From Actinoallomurus vinaceus (GTDB lineage: Bacteria > Actinomycetota > Actinomycetes > Streptosporangiales > Streptosporangiaceae): a stretch of 64,000 nt of DNA. Both the position numbers and the translations under genes were made by a program. Under the pieces are notes generated by a model. The model did no database searches and had not been told where the DNA came from. It saw nothing but the letters and a program-made list of their open reading frames with translations. Below are positions 1 to 7,364 of this stretch, one piece after another. The stretch spans positions 558,001-622,000 of the forward strand of contig NZ_BAABHK010000003.1 in the NCBI RefSeq assembly GCF_039542055.1, in the 5' to 3' direction. Each line of letters opens with the position of its first letter. Position 1 is the first letter of the stretch.

Positions 1-1095
1 GCCGGCCAGGGCGTGCGCGGACTCGATGGCCGGGATGATGCCCTCCGTGCGGCACAGCAGCGCGAACGCGTCCATGGCCTCGGCGTCGGTGACGGCCTGG
101 TACGTCGCGCGGCCGGTGTCGCGCAGCCAGGAGTGCTCGGGGCCGACGCCGGGATAGTCGAGCCCGGCCGACACCGAGTGCGTCTCCAGGGTCTGGCCCT
201 CGTCGTCCTGCAGCAGGTAGGTGCGCATGCCGTGGATGACGCCGACGGACCCGCCGACCAGCGTGGCCGCGTGCTTACCGCTGTCGACCCCGGCGCCGCC
301 GGCCTCGAAGCCGTAGAGCCGGACCCCCTCGTCGGGGACGAACGCGTGGAAGGCGCCGATGGCGTTGGAACCCCCGCCGACACAGGCCACCACCGCGTCG
401 GGCAGCCGGCCGGTCAGCTCGAGGACCTGCTCACGGGCCTCCACGCCGATGATCCGCTGGAAGTCGCGGACCATCATCGGGAACGGGTGCGGGCCCATGG
501 TCGAGCCGATGCAGTAGTGGGTGTGCTCGACGCTCGCCACCCAGTCGCGGAACGCCTCGTTGCAGGCGTCCTTGAGGGTGCGGCTGCCGGTCTTGACCGG
601 GATCACCTCGGCGCCGAGCATCCGCATCCGGGCGACGTTGAGCGCCTGGCGGACGGTGTCGACCTCGCCCATGTAGACGACGCACTCCAGGCCGAGCAGG
701 GCCGCCGCGGTCGCCGTCGCGACACCGTGCTGGCCGGCACCGGTCTCGGCGATGACCCGGGTCTTGCCCATGCGCCGGGTGAGCAGCGCCTGCCCCAGCA
801 CGTTGTTGATCTTGTGCGAGCCGGTGTGGTTGAGATCCTCGCGCTTGAGGAGGATCCGCGCCCCGCCGGCCTCGGCGCCGAACCGCTTGGCCTCGGTGAG
901 GAGGCTGGGGCGGCCGGCGTAGGTCTTCAGCAGGTGGTCGAGCTCGGCCCGGAACTCCGGGTCGGCGGCGGCCGTCTGGTAGGCGGTGGTCAGCTCGTCG
1001 AGCGCCGCCATGAGCGCCTCGGGCGCGAACCGGCCGCCGAACCGGCCGAAGTGGCCGGTCAGGTCGGGAAGATCGCGTGCGGCATCGATGGTCAT
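1..1095 (-). CDS. trpB: Tryptophan synthase beta chain (3' end outside window)
   Basis: Last step of tryptophan synthesis: PLP-dependent condensation of indole with L-serine, in an alpha2beta2 complex with TrpA. The visible 365 codons cover most of the roughly 400-residue family length; the C-terminus lies beyond the left edge. Seen: the N-terminal GHFGRFGGRFAPEALM block, the PLP lysine in SHKINN, the phosphate-binding run VGGGSNAIG, and TGAGQHG. The ATG at 1095 is preceded by AGGA at a suitable distance. It lies downstream of trpC with a 108-bp gap, and trpA presumably follows outside the window. Family identity is certain. Confidence 0.97.
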   Translation of the reverse strand, partial: MTIDAARDLPDLTGHFGRFGGRFAPEALMAALDELTTAYQTAAADPEFRAELDHLLKTYAGRPSLLTEAKRFGAEAGGARILLKREDLNHTGSHKINNVLGQALLTRRMGKTRVIAETGAGQHGVATATAAALLGLECVVYMGEVDTVRQALNVARMRMLGAEVIPVKTGSRTLKDACNEAFRDWVASVEHTHYCIGSTMGPHPFPMMVRDFQRIIGVEAREQVLELTGRLPDAVVACVGGGSNAIGAFHAFVPDEGVRLYGFEAGGAGVDSGKHAATLVGGSVGVIHGMRTYLLQDDEGQTLETHSVSAGLDYPGVGPEHSWLRDTGRATYQAVTDAEAMDAFALLCRTEGIIPAIESAHALAG

Positions 1096-1133
1096 CGCAA
1101 TGGTCCTGTCGAAGTGAAAAAGGCCGATCCGGG

Positions 1134-1178
1134 TCAGTCGTGGTACGGATGGCCTCGCCATCGTTCGCGCAGGAGCAT
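1134..1178 (-). CDS. Possible 14-codon ORF in the trpC-trpB gap
   Basis: ATG-initiated 14-residue reading frame (MLLRERWRGHPYHD) lying wholly between trpC and trpB, with one Trp codon. Streptomyces carries a small gene (trpX/trpM) at this place, but this peptide is much shorter and I do not recognise it as a homologue. No clear ribosome binding site is visible. It may be chance. Confidence 0.2.
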   Translation of the reverse strand: MLLRERWRGHPYHD

Positions 1179-1203
1179 GGCCACAGCCTACTGGCTCCGC
1201 CGC

Positions 1204-2010
1204 CTACTTGCCCTGCCGCAACGCGGGGTGCGCTCCGGCCGCGACGAGGTCGGAGACCGCCGAGCGCGGGTCCTTGCCGACGACCAGGCTCTCCCCGACC
1301 AGGACGGCGTCGGCCCCGGAGGACGCGTAGGCGAGCAGGTCGTGCGGCCCGCGAACACCCGACTCCGCGATCTTCACGATGCCGTCGGGGATCTGCGGGG
1401 CGATCCGCGCGAACGTGCCCCGGTCGACCTGCAGCGTGGTCAGGTCCCGGGCGTTGACGCCGATGACCTTGGCGTCCGCGTCGACCGCGCGCTCCAGCTC
1501 CTCCTCGGTGTGCACCTCGACGAGCGGTGTCAGCCCGATCGACTCGGCCCGCTCGATCAGGGAGACCAGGGCCTCCTGCTCGAGGGCGGCGACGATCAGC
1601 AGCACGAGGTCGGCGCCGTACGCCCGCGCCTCCCACAGCTGATAGGAGGAGACGACGAAGTCCTTGCGCAGCACCGGGATGTCGACCCGGTTACGGACCG
1701 CGGCCAGGTCGTCGATGCTGCCGCCGAAACGGCGACGCTCGGTCAGCACGCTGATCACGGCGGCGCCGCCGGCCTCGTAGTCGGCGGCGAGCCCGGCCGG
1801 GTCGGCGATCGCGGCGAGCGCTCCCTTGGAGGGGCTGCACCGCTTGACCTCGGCGATGACCGCGACGCCCTGCCCGCGGAGCGCGCCGAGGGCGTTCCGC
1901 GGCGACGGCGCGTGGCGCGCCATCTCCTTGAGCGCGTCGAGCGACACCGCCTGCTGCCGCTCCGCGAGATCCGCGCGTACGCCGTCCAGGATCTCGTCGA
2001 GCACGCTCAC
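1204..2010 (-). CDS. trpC: Indole-3-glycerol phosphate synthase
   Basis: Converts CdRP to indole-3-glycerol phosphate (fourth step of tryptophan synthesis); cytosolic TIM barrel. 268 residues, normal length for the family. Seen: VIAEVKRCSPSKG (catalytic Lys region), LRKDFV with the second conserved lysine, GVNARDLTTL, and AESGV plus GADAVLVGE near the C-terminus, which form the phosphate site. The GTG start at 2010 overlaps by GTGA the stop of a 23-codon frame that ends at 2007, and a GGAGG ribosome site lies inside that frame. Translation of trpC is therefore probably coupled to the upstream micro-ORFs. Confidence 0.96.
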   Translation of the reverse strand: MSVLDEILDGVRADLAERQQAVSLDALKEMARHAPSPRNALGALRGQGVAVIAEVKRCSPSKGALAAIADPAGLAADYEAGGAAVISVLTERRRFGGSIDDLAAVRNRVDIPVLRKDFVVSSYQLWEARAYGADLVLLIVAALEQEALVSLIERAESIGLTPLVEVHTEEELERAVDADAKVIGVNARDLTTLQVDRGTFARIAPQIPDGIVKIAESGVRGPHDLLAYASSGADAVLVGESLVVGKDPRSAVSDLVAAGAHPALRQGK

Positions 2011-2078
2011 GCGGCCTCCTTCGTCGGAGGAGTGACCATGCGCGCTGTGCTTTCGGTTCGCTCGCTCCGCTCGCTCAC
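2007..2078 (-). CDS. Coupled micro-ORF 3 (23 aa) upstream of trpC
   Basis: GTG-initiated frame beginning V-S-E-R-S-E-R, ending with a TGA that overlaps the trpC GTG by four bases (GTGA). Its last codons encode the trpC Shine-Dalgarno GGAGG. It has no tryptophan codons, so it is not a classical attenuator peptide. It is the third of three consecutive frames that all start GTGAGCGAG; ribosome coupling into trpC is an inference from the overlaps. Confidence 0.35.
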   Translation of the reverse strand: MSERSERTESTARMVTPPTKEAA

Positions 2079-2149
2079 GGGCCCACCTTCCTCGTCGGAC
2101 GCGTTCGCGACGCCGCTGTACCGGATCGGTCGCTCACAAGCTCGCTCAC
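2075..2149 (-). CDS. Coupled micro-ORF 2 (24 aa) upstream of trpC
   Basis: GTG-initiated frame beginning V-S-E-L-V-S, preceded by GGAGGA at four bases. Its stop overlaps micro-ORF 3 by GTGA. It starts inside a 17-bp repeat (plus-strand 2133-2149) whose other copy (2207-2223) carries the start of micro-ORF 1. No known domain; the peptide is basic and Ser/Thr/Arg rich. Confidence 0.35.
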   Translation of the reverse strand: MSELVSDRSGTAASRTRPTRKVGP

Positions 2150-2223
2150 AGGTCCTCCCCGCTGATACTCACCGGACGCCCGCACCGCGGCCGCGCCGAG
2201 TCCTGCCTCACAAGCTCGCTCAC
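2146..2223 (-). CDS. Coupled micro-ORF 1 (25 aa) upstream of trpC
   Basis: GTG-initiated frame beginning V-S-E-L-V-R with one Cys codon, ending with TGA overlapping micro-ORF 2 by GTGA. A purine-rich GGGGGA lies about 10 bases before the start. Together the three frames (25, 24 and 23 residues) form an unbroken relay of four-base overlaps into trpC. Whether they are translated is unknown; the GTGAGCGAG words may instead be a dispersed repeat. Confidence 0.3.
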   Translation of the reverse strand: MSELVRQDSARPRCGRPVSISGEDL

Positions 2224-2301
2224 GGAACACGGTCCCCCTTTGTCGGACGTTCGTCTCGATCGTAGCCCGGTCGCCCCGGTGTCCCTCCCGCGGGTGCGAG
2301 A

Positions 2302-2748
2302 TCACGGGGCGAGGGCATGCCCGACTGGCAGGTTGCGGACGACCCAGAACACGAGCATGACCACCGTGAAGCCGATGATCACGGCCGGGTGGAGGATCCT
2401 GGAGCGCACCGGCCCGCCCGTCCGGACCGCCCATGCCCACCTCACCCACAGGTAAGCCAGGAATGGCAGGGTTGCGAAGGCCAGCGGGTTGCGCCCGAAC
2501 GCCTCGGCGAGGTGGCCGTGCCCGATCGCATGGATCATGCGCAGCGATCCGCAGCCCGGACAGTAGTAGCCGGTCACGATGAGGAAGGGGCAGGTCGGAT
2601 AGTGCCCCGGCCGGTTCGGGTCCACCGCCGCGACGTACCCGGCCGCCCCGATCACCGCCGCCAGCACGGCGTACGGCCCCCAGCGCCCCATACGCCGACG
2701 GGGCACCACCACCCCGGCCGGCCGGCTCCTCCACTGCCCCGCTGTCAC
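2302..2748 (-). CDS. DUF2752 membrane protein
   Basis: Small integral membrane protein of unknown function. Diagnostic DUF2752 signature in the first half: CPFLIVTGYYCPGCGSLR followed by H-A-I-G-H-G and R-N-P-L. There is one hydrophobic segment before the signature and two after it (FATLPFLAYLWVRW and IIGFTVVMLVFWVV). The start is uncertain: GTG 2748 is given, but an in-frame ATG lies at 2817 and others further in. Homologues are common near trp and his genes in actinomycetes, and this one lies between the response regulator and trpC in the same direction. Confidence 0.8.
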   Translation of the reverse strand: MTAGQWRSRPAGVVVPRRRMGRWGPYAVLAAVIGAAGYVAAVDPNRPGHYPTCPFLIVTGYYCPGCGSLRMIHAIGHGHLAEAFGRNPLAFATLPFLAYLWVRWAWAVRTGGPVRSRILHPAVIIGFTVVMLVFWVVRNLPVGHALAP

Positions 2749-2991
2749 CCTCCCAGCGTACGGCCCGGGCGGCTCGAAGATCGGCGGCCCGGCAGCACAC
2801 CCCAGGCCCCGCATCAAAGATCGCCACCCTGCGGCGCACCAGGCCCCGCCTCAACGACCGGCCACCCGCCGGGTGAATCCTCCGAGATCAAGCACGGTGG
2901 GTTTCGTTACTTGTGAACGTCACCGCGGGTCGGGAGTGTCCAACGGGTCATAACCCGTCGGCTCACGGCGCGGTGGCGGGCAGGGGCCCCT

Positions 2992-3618
2992 CTAAAGGTC
3001 GGCGGCGTAGCCGACGCCGCGTACGGTGCGCAGCGGGCTGCGGGCGCCCAGCTTGGCGCGCAGCTGGGCGATGTGGACGTCGACGGTACGGACCCCGGCC
3101 GACTCGGCCGATCCCCAGACGGCGGCGAGCAGCTGTTCGCGGCCGAACACCCGCCCCGGGTTGCGCATGAGGAAGGCGAGCAGTTCGAACTCCACGGCCG
3201 TCACGGCCTTGGGCGCGCCGGCCACGGTGACGGTACGGGTCCGGGGGTCCAGGACGACGTCACCGGCGTGCAGGACGTCGTCGGGAGGAGGAGGCTCCGC
3301 CTGGTGCCCGCGCAGGGCGCGGCCGAGCGTCGCGAGCAGCGCCCGCGGGCTGAACGGGCGGGGCACGGTGTGCCCGGCGGGCGGGGTCATCCCGGGCGGC
3401 ACGACGGACACGATGACTGCGGGGCGGGCCGCCTCCGCCACCTCGCGGTGCACGCCCGTGGTCAGGTCGAGGACGACCGCGTCGGGTCGCAGGCGGCGGG
3501 CGACCGCGGCGGCCGACGCCGGATCGGTCACGGGGTGGGGGTGGTACCCCTCGCGGCTGAGGTAGAGCCGGATGAGGTCGGCGACGCTCGGGTCGTGCTC
3601 CACCACCAGAACGGTCAC
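2992..3618 (-). CDS. OmpR/PhoB-type response regulator with atypical receiver
   Basis: DNA-binding response regulator of about 208 residues. The receiver (about 1-100) keeps an acidic pair (VVEHD) and the phospho-acceptor Asp51 (VVLDL), but the usual conserved lysine before the last helix is Arg (PRPFSPRAL) and the domain is short. The C-terminal winged helix (about 120-208) is typical: VEFELLAFLMRNPGRVFGREQLL ... VDVHIAQLRAKLG ... RTVRGVGY. No sensor kinase is adjacent. GTG 3618 is chosen; an ATG at 3771 overlapping the TIGR02234 stop (TGATG) would add a low-complexity 51-residue extension. Confidence 0.85.
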   Translation of the reverse strand: MTVLVVEHDPSVADLIRLYLSREGYHPHPVTDPASAAAVARRLRPDAVVLDLTTGVHREVAEAARPAVIVSVVPPGMTPPAGHTVPRPFSPRALLATLGRALRGHQAEPPPPDDVLHAGDVVLDPRTRTVTVAGAPKAVTAVEFELLAFLMRNPGRVFGREQLLAAVWGSAESAGVRTVDVHIAQLRAKLGARSPLRTVRGVGYAADL

Positions 3619-3770
3619 GCGCCCGGCCCGATGGCGCTCGCCGGACGCGCGCCCGCTCTGTTCGATGGCGCTCGATCCGCGAGCGCGGGAGCGGGCGCCC
3701 AACGTGCCGTCCTCCCTCGTCTGGTCGCCGCTCCCTGCGCTCCTCGGTCCAGGCGACGCGCGCCCGCTCA

Positions 3771-4358
3771 TCAGTGGTCCTGGAGGTCCTCGCTGGTGGG
3801 GTCGTCGCCGCGGTCGAGCGACTTCCACAGCGAGGCGGGGTCGTCGCCCTGTCGCGGGGCGGTGCCGGGGCGGTCGTAGCGGGCGGACATGCCGGGCCAG
3901 CGCCGGCCGCGGACGACGGTGAGCAGCCCGGCCGCGGCCAGCAGGACACCGCCCGCCAGGGACGCGATCCACCAGCCGCTCACGTGCACGGTGACGTCGC
4001 CGGTCAGCCGAGTGAGGTTCGTGCGCTCCGCGGCGGCGGAGACGACGTGGGCGTGGCGCATGGCGAGGGGCGACAGGACGGCGATGAGCACTCCGAAGCC
4101 GGTCAGCAGCACGCCGACGGCCGTCCGCGCCCACCCGCGGGTGGCGAGGAGGGCGGCGACCCCGGCCAGCCCGGCCAGGCCGAGGGCGGCGACGCCGCCG
4201 CTCAGCGACCGGCCGGTGAGTGGCTCGAGCGACGGCACGAGGTCCGCGCCGCCGCGTACGGTGACCGTCGCCCAGGTCCGGCCGGTGAAACCGGCGGCGA
4301 GCCCCGAGCCCGCCGCGCCGAGCAGCGCGGCGGCGGCGAGTTCGCGGCGGGTCGTCAC
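3771..4358 (-). CDS. TIGR02234 Trp-biosynthesis-associated membrane protein
   Basis: Integral membrane protein of unknown role found in actinobacterial trp clusters. 195 residues with about four hydrophobic segments (AAAALLGAAGSGLAAG, GGVAALGLAGLAGVAALLA, AVGVLLTGFGVLIAVL, WWIASLAGGVLLAAAGLLTV) and a charged cytoplasmic C-tail. The GTG start overlaps the hisI stop by four bases, so it is coupled to hisI. In many actinomycetes trpE lies between hisI and this gene; here it does not. Confidence 0.85.
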   Translation of the reverse strand: MTTRRELAAAALLGAAGSGLAAGFTGRTWATVTVRGGADLVPSLEPLTGRSLSGGVAALGLAGLAGVAALLATRGWARTAVGVLLTGFGVLIAVLSPLAMRHAHVVSAAAERTNLTRLTGDVTVHVSGWWIASLAGGVLLAAAGLLTVVRGRRWPGMSARYDRPGTAPRQGDDPASLWKSLDRGDDPTSEDLQDH

Positions 4359-4723
4359 TGCGGGCGCTCTCCCACGAGCGCGTCGAGTTTGTCGGCGTCC
4401 CAGCAGGTGCGGTCGCCGGTGTGGCAGGCGGCGCCGACCTGGTCGACCTTGATGAGGATGGCGTCGCCGTCGCAGTCGAGGGCGACCTCCTTGATCCACT
4501 GCTGGTGGCCGGAGGACTCGCCCTTCACCCAGTACTCCTGGCGGCTGCGCGACCAGTAGGTGGCGCGGCCGGTGGTCAGCGTGCGGTGCAGGGCCTCGTC
4601 GTCCATCCAGGCGAGCATGAGCACCTCGCCGGTGTCGTACTGCTGGGCGATGGCCGGGACGAGACCGTCTTCGGTGCGCTTGAGACGGTCGGCGATCTTG
4701 GGGTCCAAGGACATGGCATCCAT
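4355..4723 (-). CDS. hisI: Phosphoribosyl-AMP cyclohydrolase
   Basis: Third step of histidine synthesis, opening the adenine ring of PR-AMP; a zinc enzyme active as a cytosolic dimer. 122 residues, normal for the single-function form (no HisE domain). Seen: MLAWMDDEAL, TYWSRSRQEYWVKGESSGH, DCDGDAILIKVDQ, and the metal cysteines in ACHTG and RTCW. The ATG at 4723 has a GAGG ribosome site overlapping the stop of the upstream exporter gene (gap 9 bp), so it may be read from the exporter promoter. Confidence 0.95.
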   Translation of the reverse strand: MDAMSLDPKIADRLKRTEDGLVPAIAQQYDTGEVLMLAWMDDEALHRTLTTGRATYWSRSRQEYWVKGESSGHQQWIKEVALDCDGDAILIKVDQVGAACHTGDRTCWDADKLDALVGERPQ

Positions 4724-4732
4724 TGTGCCGCC

Positions 4733-6208
4733 TCACTCGACCGAGGGCGCGGAGGGGGCGAGGCGGCGCAGCGGGCGTTCCGGCATCAGCGCGAAGACGA
4801 CCAGGGCGATGACGGCTCCGGCGACGCCGAGCCAGGGGATCACGGTCGCGGTGGCCGACGCCGCCGCGCTCGCCAGGCCGTGCGCCGGGGCGGCCTCCCG
4901 GACGTGGGAGGCGTACGCGGTGCCGGCGATGGCCAGGGCGACCGATCCGCCGACCTGGCGGAAGAAGGTGATCTTGCTGGTGGCCGTGCCGATGTGCTCC
5001 GGGTCGACGGCGTTCTGCACGGCCACGGTGAGCCCGGACAGCATCGGCCCGATGCCGAGCCCGATCAGGGCCATCCAGCCCGCCAGGATCCACACGCCGG
5101 TGTGGACGCCGAGGTTCGCGCACAGCAGGGCCCCGGCGGCGAGCAGGACGGGGGCGGCGACCAGCCAGGGCTTGTAGCGGCGGGTCCGGCTGATGAGCGC
5201 GCCGGTGAGGAAGCTGCCGACCAGCATGCCGAGCATGAGCGGATAGACCTTCAGGCCCGAGGTGGAGGCGCTGTCGCCGTGCACCGTCTGGAAGTAGCGC
5301 GGCAGGAAGATGATCGCGGCGTACATCCCGAAGGCGGTGAAGAACGCGCCGACGTTGGCCGCGGTGTAGGTGAGGTTGCGGAACAGCCCCAGCGGCACGA
5401 TCGGCTCGGCGGCCCGCCGCTCGACGAGGACGAACAGGGCGAGCAGCGCCAGCGAGGCGGCGATCGGCCCGGCGACGGTCCCGCTCGTCCAGGCGTGGGT
5501 CGCCCCCGAGGCCGTCGCGCGGCCCTTCTCGGTCAGGCCGAACAGAAGCAGGCCGATGGCGGCCGCGAAGACCGTGATGCCGAGGTAGTCCGGCCGGGCG
5601 TGGACGCGCTCGCGCCGCTGGTGGGGCAGTCGGAGGGCGATGACCGCCAGGACGAAGACGCCGATCGGCAGGTTGACGAGGAAGACCCATCGCCAGTTCG
5701 CCTGCTCGGTGAGCAGGCCGCCGAGGTACGGGCCGGCGACGTAGCTGAGGGCCATCACGCCGCCGACCGCGCCCTGGACCTTGCCGGACCGCTCGGGCGG
5801 GAACATGTCGGCGACCAGGGCCAGGGACAGCGGGATCAGCGCGCCGGCGCCGAGTCCCTGGACGGCGCGGAAGGCGATGAGCTCGGGCATGTTCTGCGCG
5901 ACCGCGCACAGCCCGGACCCGATGAGGAAGACGGTCACCCCGATGAGCAGCAGCGGTTTGCGGCCGTGCACGTCCGACAGCCGCCCGTACAGCGGGACGG
6001 TGATCGTCGAGGTGAGCAGGTAGGCCGTGACGACCCAGGTGTAGAGGTCCTCACCGCGCAGGTCCCGGACGATCGTCGGCAGCGACGTGCCGACGATCGT
6101 CTGGTCCAGCATCGCGAGGAACATGCCGCCGACGACGGCGATGAGCACCACGCCCATCTTGGGACGGTGCTCCGTGCCCGGGGGCGCGGTGGTGGTGGCG
6201 GTCGACAT
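4733..6208 (-). CDS. DHA2-family MFS drug exporter (EmrB/QacA type)
   Basis: Proton-coupled multidrug efflux protein, 491 residues with about 14 hydrophobic segments. Seen: the first-helix motif MLDQTIVGTSLPTI, motif A between TM2 and TM3 (GRLSDVHGRKPLL), and motif C in TM5 (YVAGPYLGGLL). ATG 6208 is chosen because GAGGGA lies just upstream; longer in-frame starts would run into the operator. Divergent from a PadR gene and flanked by three evenly spaced ACATGT boxes that overlap its promoter, so a substrate-induced PadR/exporter pair is likely. The true substrate is unknown. Confidence 0.9.
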   Translation of the reverse strand: MSTATTTAPPGTEHRPKMGVVLIAVVGGMFLAMLDQTIVGTSLPTIVRDLRGEDLYTWVVTAYLLTSTITVPLYGRLSDVHGRKPLLLIGVTVFLIGSGLCAVAQNMPELIAFRAVQGLGAGALIPLSLALVADMFPPERSGKVQGAVGGVMALSYVAGPYLGGLLTEQANWRWVFLVNLPIGVFVLAVIALRLPHQRRERVHARPDYLGITVFAAAIGLLLFGLTEKGRATASGATHAWTSGTVAGPIAASLALLALFVLVERRAAEPIVPLGLFRNLTYTAANVGAFFTAFGMYAAIIFLPRYFQTVHGDSASTSGLKVYPLMLGMLVGSFLTGALISRTRRYKPWLVAAPVLLAAGALLCANLGVHTGVWILAGWMALIGLGIGPMLSGLTVAVQNAVDPEHIGTATSKITFFRQVGGSVALAIAGTAYASHVREAAPAHGLASAAASATATVIPWLGVAGAVIALVVFALMPERPLRRLAPSAPSVE

Positions 6209-6248
6209 CTCGGCTCCCTCATATGTCGTGATCAACGCGTCGATATCA

Positions 6249-6286
6249 ACATGTAAGAATCGACATGTCAAGTCCAACATGTCACG
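6249..6286. promoter_or_regulatory. Triple 14-bp-spaced PadR operator and exporter promoter
   Basis: ACATGT occurs at 6249-6254, 6263-6268 and 6277-6282, exactly 14 bp apart, each in a context like TCRACATGTMA. On the minus strand a TTGACA hexamer made by these boxes lies 16-17 bp from a TTGATAT sequence, a plausible exporter promoter. PadR regulators bind ACAT/ATGT dyads, so repression of both divergent genes is expected. The promoter call is inferred. Confidence 0.7.
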
Positions 6287-6305
6287 ACCGAGCTAAGGTG
6301 ATCGC

Positions 6306-6860
6306 ATGTCACTGCGCGCCGCACTGCTGGCACTGATCGAGGTCGCAGGCCCGTCCAGCGGCTACGACCTGACCAAACGGTTCGAGGGGTCGCTCGCCCA
6401 CGTCTGGCAGGCGAGCCACAGCCAGATCTATCCCGAGCTGAACCGCATGGCGGCGGACGGGCTGCTGAAGGTCGAGGAAGAGGGCCCGCGCGGTCGCAAG
6501 ACGTACGCCATCACCGCGGCCGGCCAGGCGGAGTTGTACCAGTGGCTGACCGAGGTCAAGACCGAACAGCGGGTACGCGACGAGGCGTCGCTGCGCGCGT
6601 TCCTGCTCCCCCTACTGCCCGGACAGAAGGCCATCGAGTTGCTCACGGAGCGGGCGCGCGCCGCCGAGACGAAAAAGGCCGAGTTGGAGGCACTGCGCCT
6701 CCGGGTCGGCGAGTCCAGTTTTGGGGGTTTTGCCCTTGAACGCGGACTTCGGCACATGACCGCCGAACGCGACTGGGCGCTCTGGGCGATCGACCGACTG
6801 CAGAAAAGCGAAGAGGCCCGCACCGAAACGGTACGGACCCCGACGGGTGAACCTGAGTGA
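6306..6860 (+). CDS. PadR-family transcriptional repressor
   Basis: 184-residue regulator with an N-terminal winged helix (SSGYDLTKRF, WQASHSQIYPELNRMAADGLL, GRKTYAITAAGQAEL) and a C-terminal helical dimerisation region rich in Glu/Arg. Probably senses a substrate of the neighbouring exporter. Read divergently from the exporter across about 97 bp that hold three ACATGT boxes, one within 30 bp of its ATG, so autoregulation is likely. Confidence 0.9.
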   Translation: MSLRAALLALIEVAGPSSGYDLTKRFEGSLAHVWQASHSQIYPELNRMAADGLLKVEEEGPRGRKTYAITAAGQAELYQWLTEVKTEQRVRDEASLRAFLLPLLPGQKAIELLTERARAAETKKAELEALRLRVGESSFGGFALERGLRHMTAERDWALWAIDRLQKSEEARTETVRTPTGEPE

Positions 6861-6872
6861 ACTTTATGTGAA

Positions 6873-7076
6873 CTACAGCGGACGGACCTGGTCCGCCTGC
6901 GGGCCGCGGTCGCCCTGGACGACCTCGAACTCCACCCGCTGGTTGTCCTCGAGCGTACGATATCCGTTCGTGGAGATCGCCGAGTAGTGCACGAAGACGT
7001 CCGGACCGCCGCCGTCAATGGCGATGAAGCCGAACCCCTTGTCGGCGTTGAACCACTTCACGGTGCCCTGGGCCAT
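6873..7076 (-). CDS. Cold-shock domain protein (CspA family)
   Basis: 67-residue OB-fold nucleic-acid-binding protein, probably an RNA chaperone. RNP1 (KGFGFI) and RNP2 (VFVHYSAI) are intact and it begins MAQGTVKWFNADKG, the family hallmark. ATG 7076 is preceded by AAGGAG. It converges with the PadR gene with only about 12 bp between them. A long, structured leader lies upstream. Confidence 0.95.
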   Translation of the reverse strand: MAQGTVKWFNADKGFGFIAIDGGGPDVFVHYSAISTNGYRTLEDNQRVEFEVVQGDRGPQADQVRPL

Positions 7077-7364
7077 GCCTAACTCCTTGCGGGACAAACA
7101 AAACCCACAGGTTGTGGGTCACTTATGTGGTTGCCGCGGGTGTGCGCAGGCCCTTGAAGAAGCAAGAACACGCCCGCCAGTCATCGGTCCGCGGGCGTCT
7201 GGCAAACGAACGTGGAACTACGACAGCAACCGGTTTCAGTTTACCAAGTTCGGTGCTCTGTCACACGCCCCGGTGCGAAAGACTGTTTTCCGCCCTCGAT
7301 ATTCCCCGCCGTTGTCACGGCAACCCACCTCTCACCGGGGAGAACGGCACAGGTGTCCGAAAAA
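7077..7364 (-). other. Non-coding stretch with hairpins upstream of the cold-shock gene
   Basis: No gene is seen. Two perfect inverted repeats: CCCACA (7104-7109) with TGTGGG (7113-7118), and ACGCCCGC (7170-7177) with GCGGGCGT (7191-7198). Cold-shock genes often have long structured 5' leaders that control translation, so these may belong to the csp transcript. Alternatively the larger stem could end transcription from the ABC gene that stops at 7365. Confidence 0.4.

Noticed and set aside
2007..2223. Classical trp attenuator before trpC
   Set aside because: No Trp codons in the micro-ORFs and no terminator stem before trpC.
13..2265. 750-codon open frame on the plus strand across trpB and trpC
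   Set aside because: Antisense shadow of strongly coded genes in high-GC DNA; composition is Arg/Gly/Asp-rich with no domain.
3619..3771. N-terminal extension of the response regulator to ATG 3771
   Set aside because: Low-complexity Ser/Gly/Arg sequence outside the receiver fold; GTG 3618 fits homologues better, though TGATG overlap keeps it possible.
4421..6256. 611-codon plus-strand frame opposite hisI and the exporter
   Set aside because: Shadow frame, Asp/Gly/Arg-rich, no recognisable protein.
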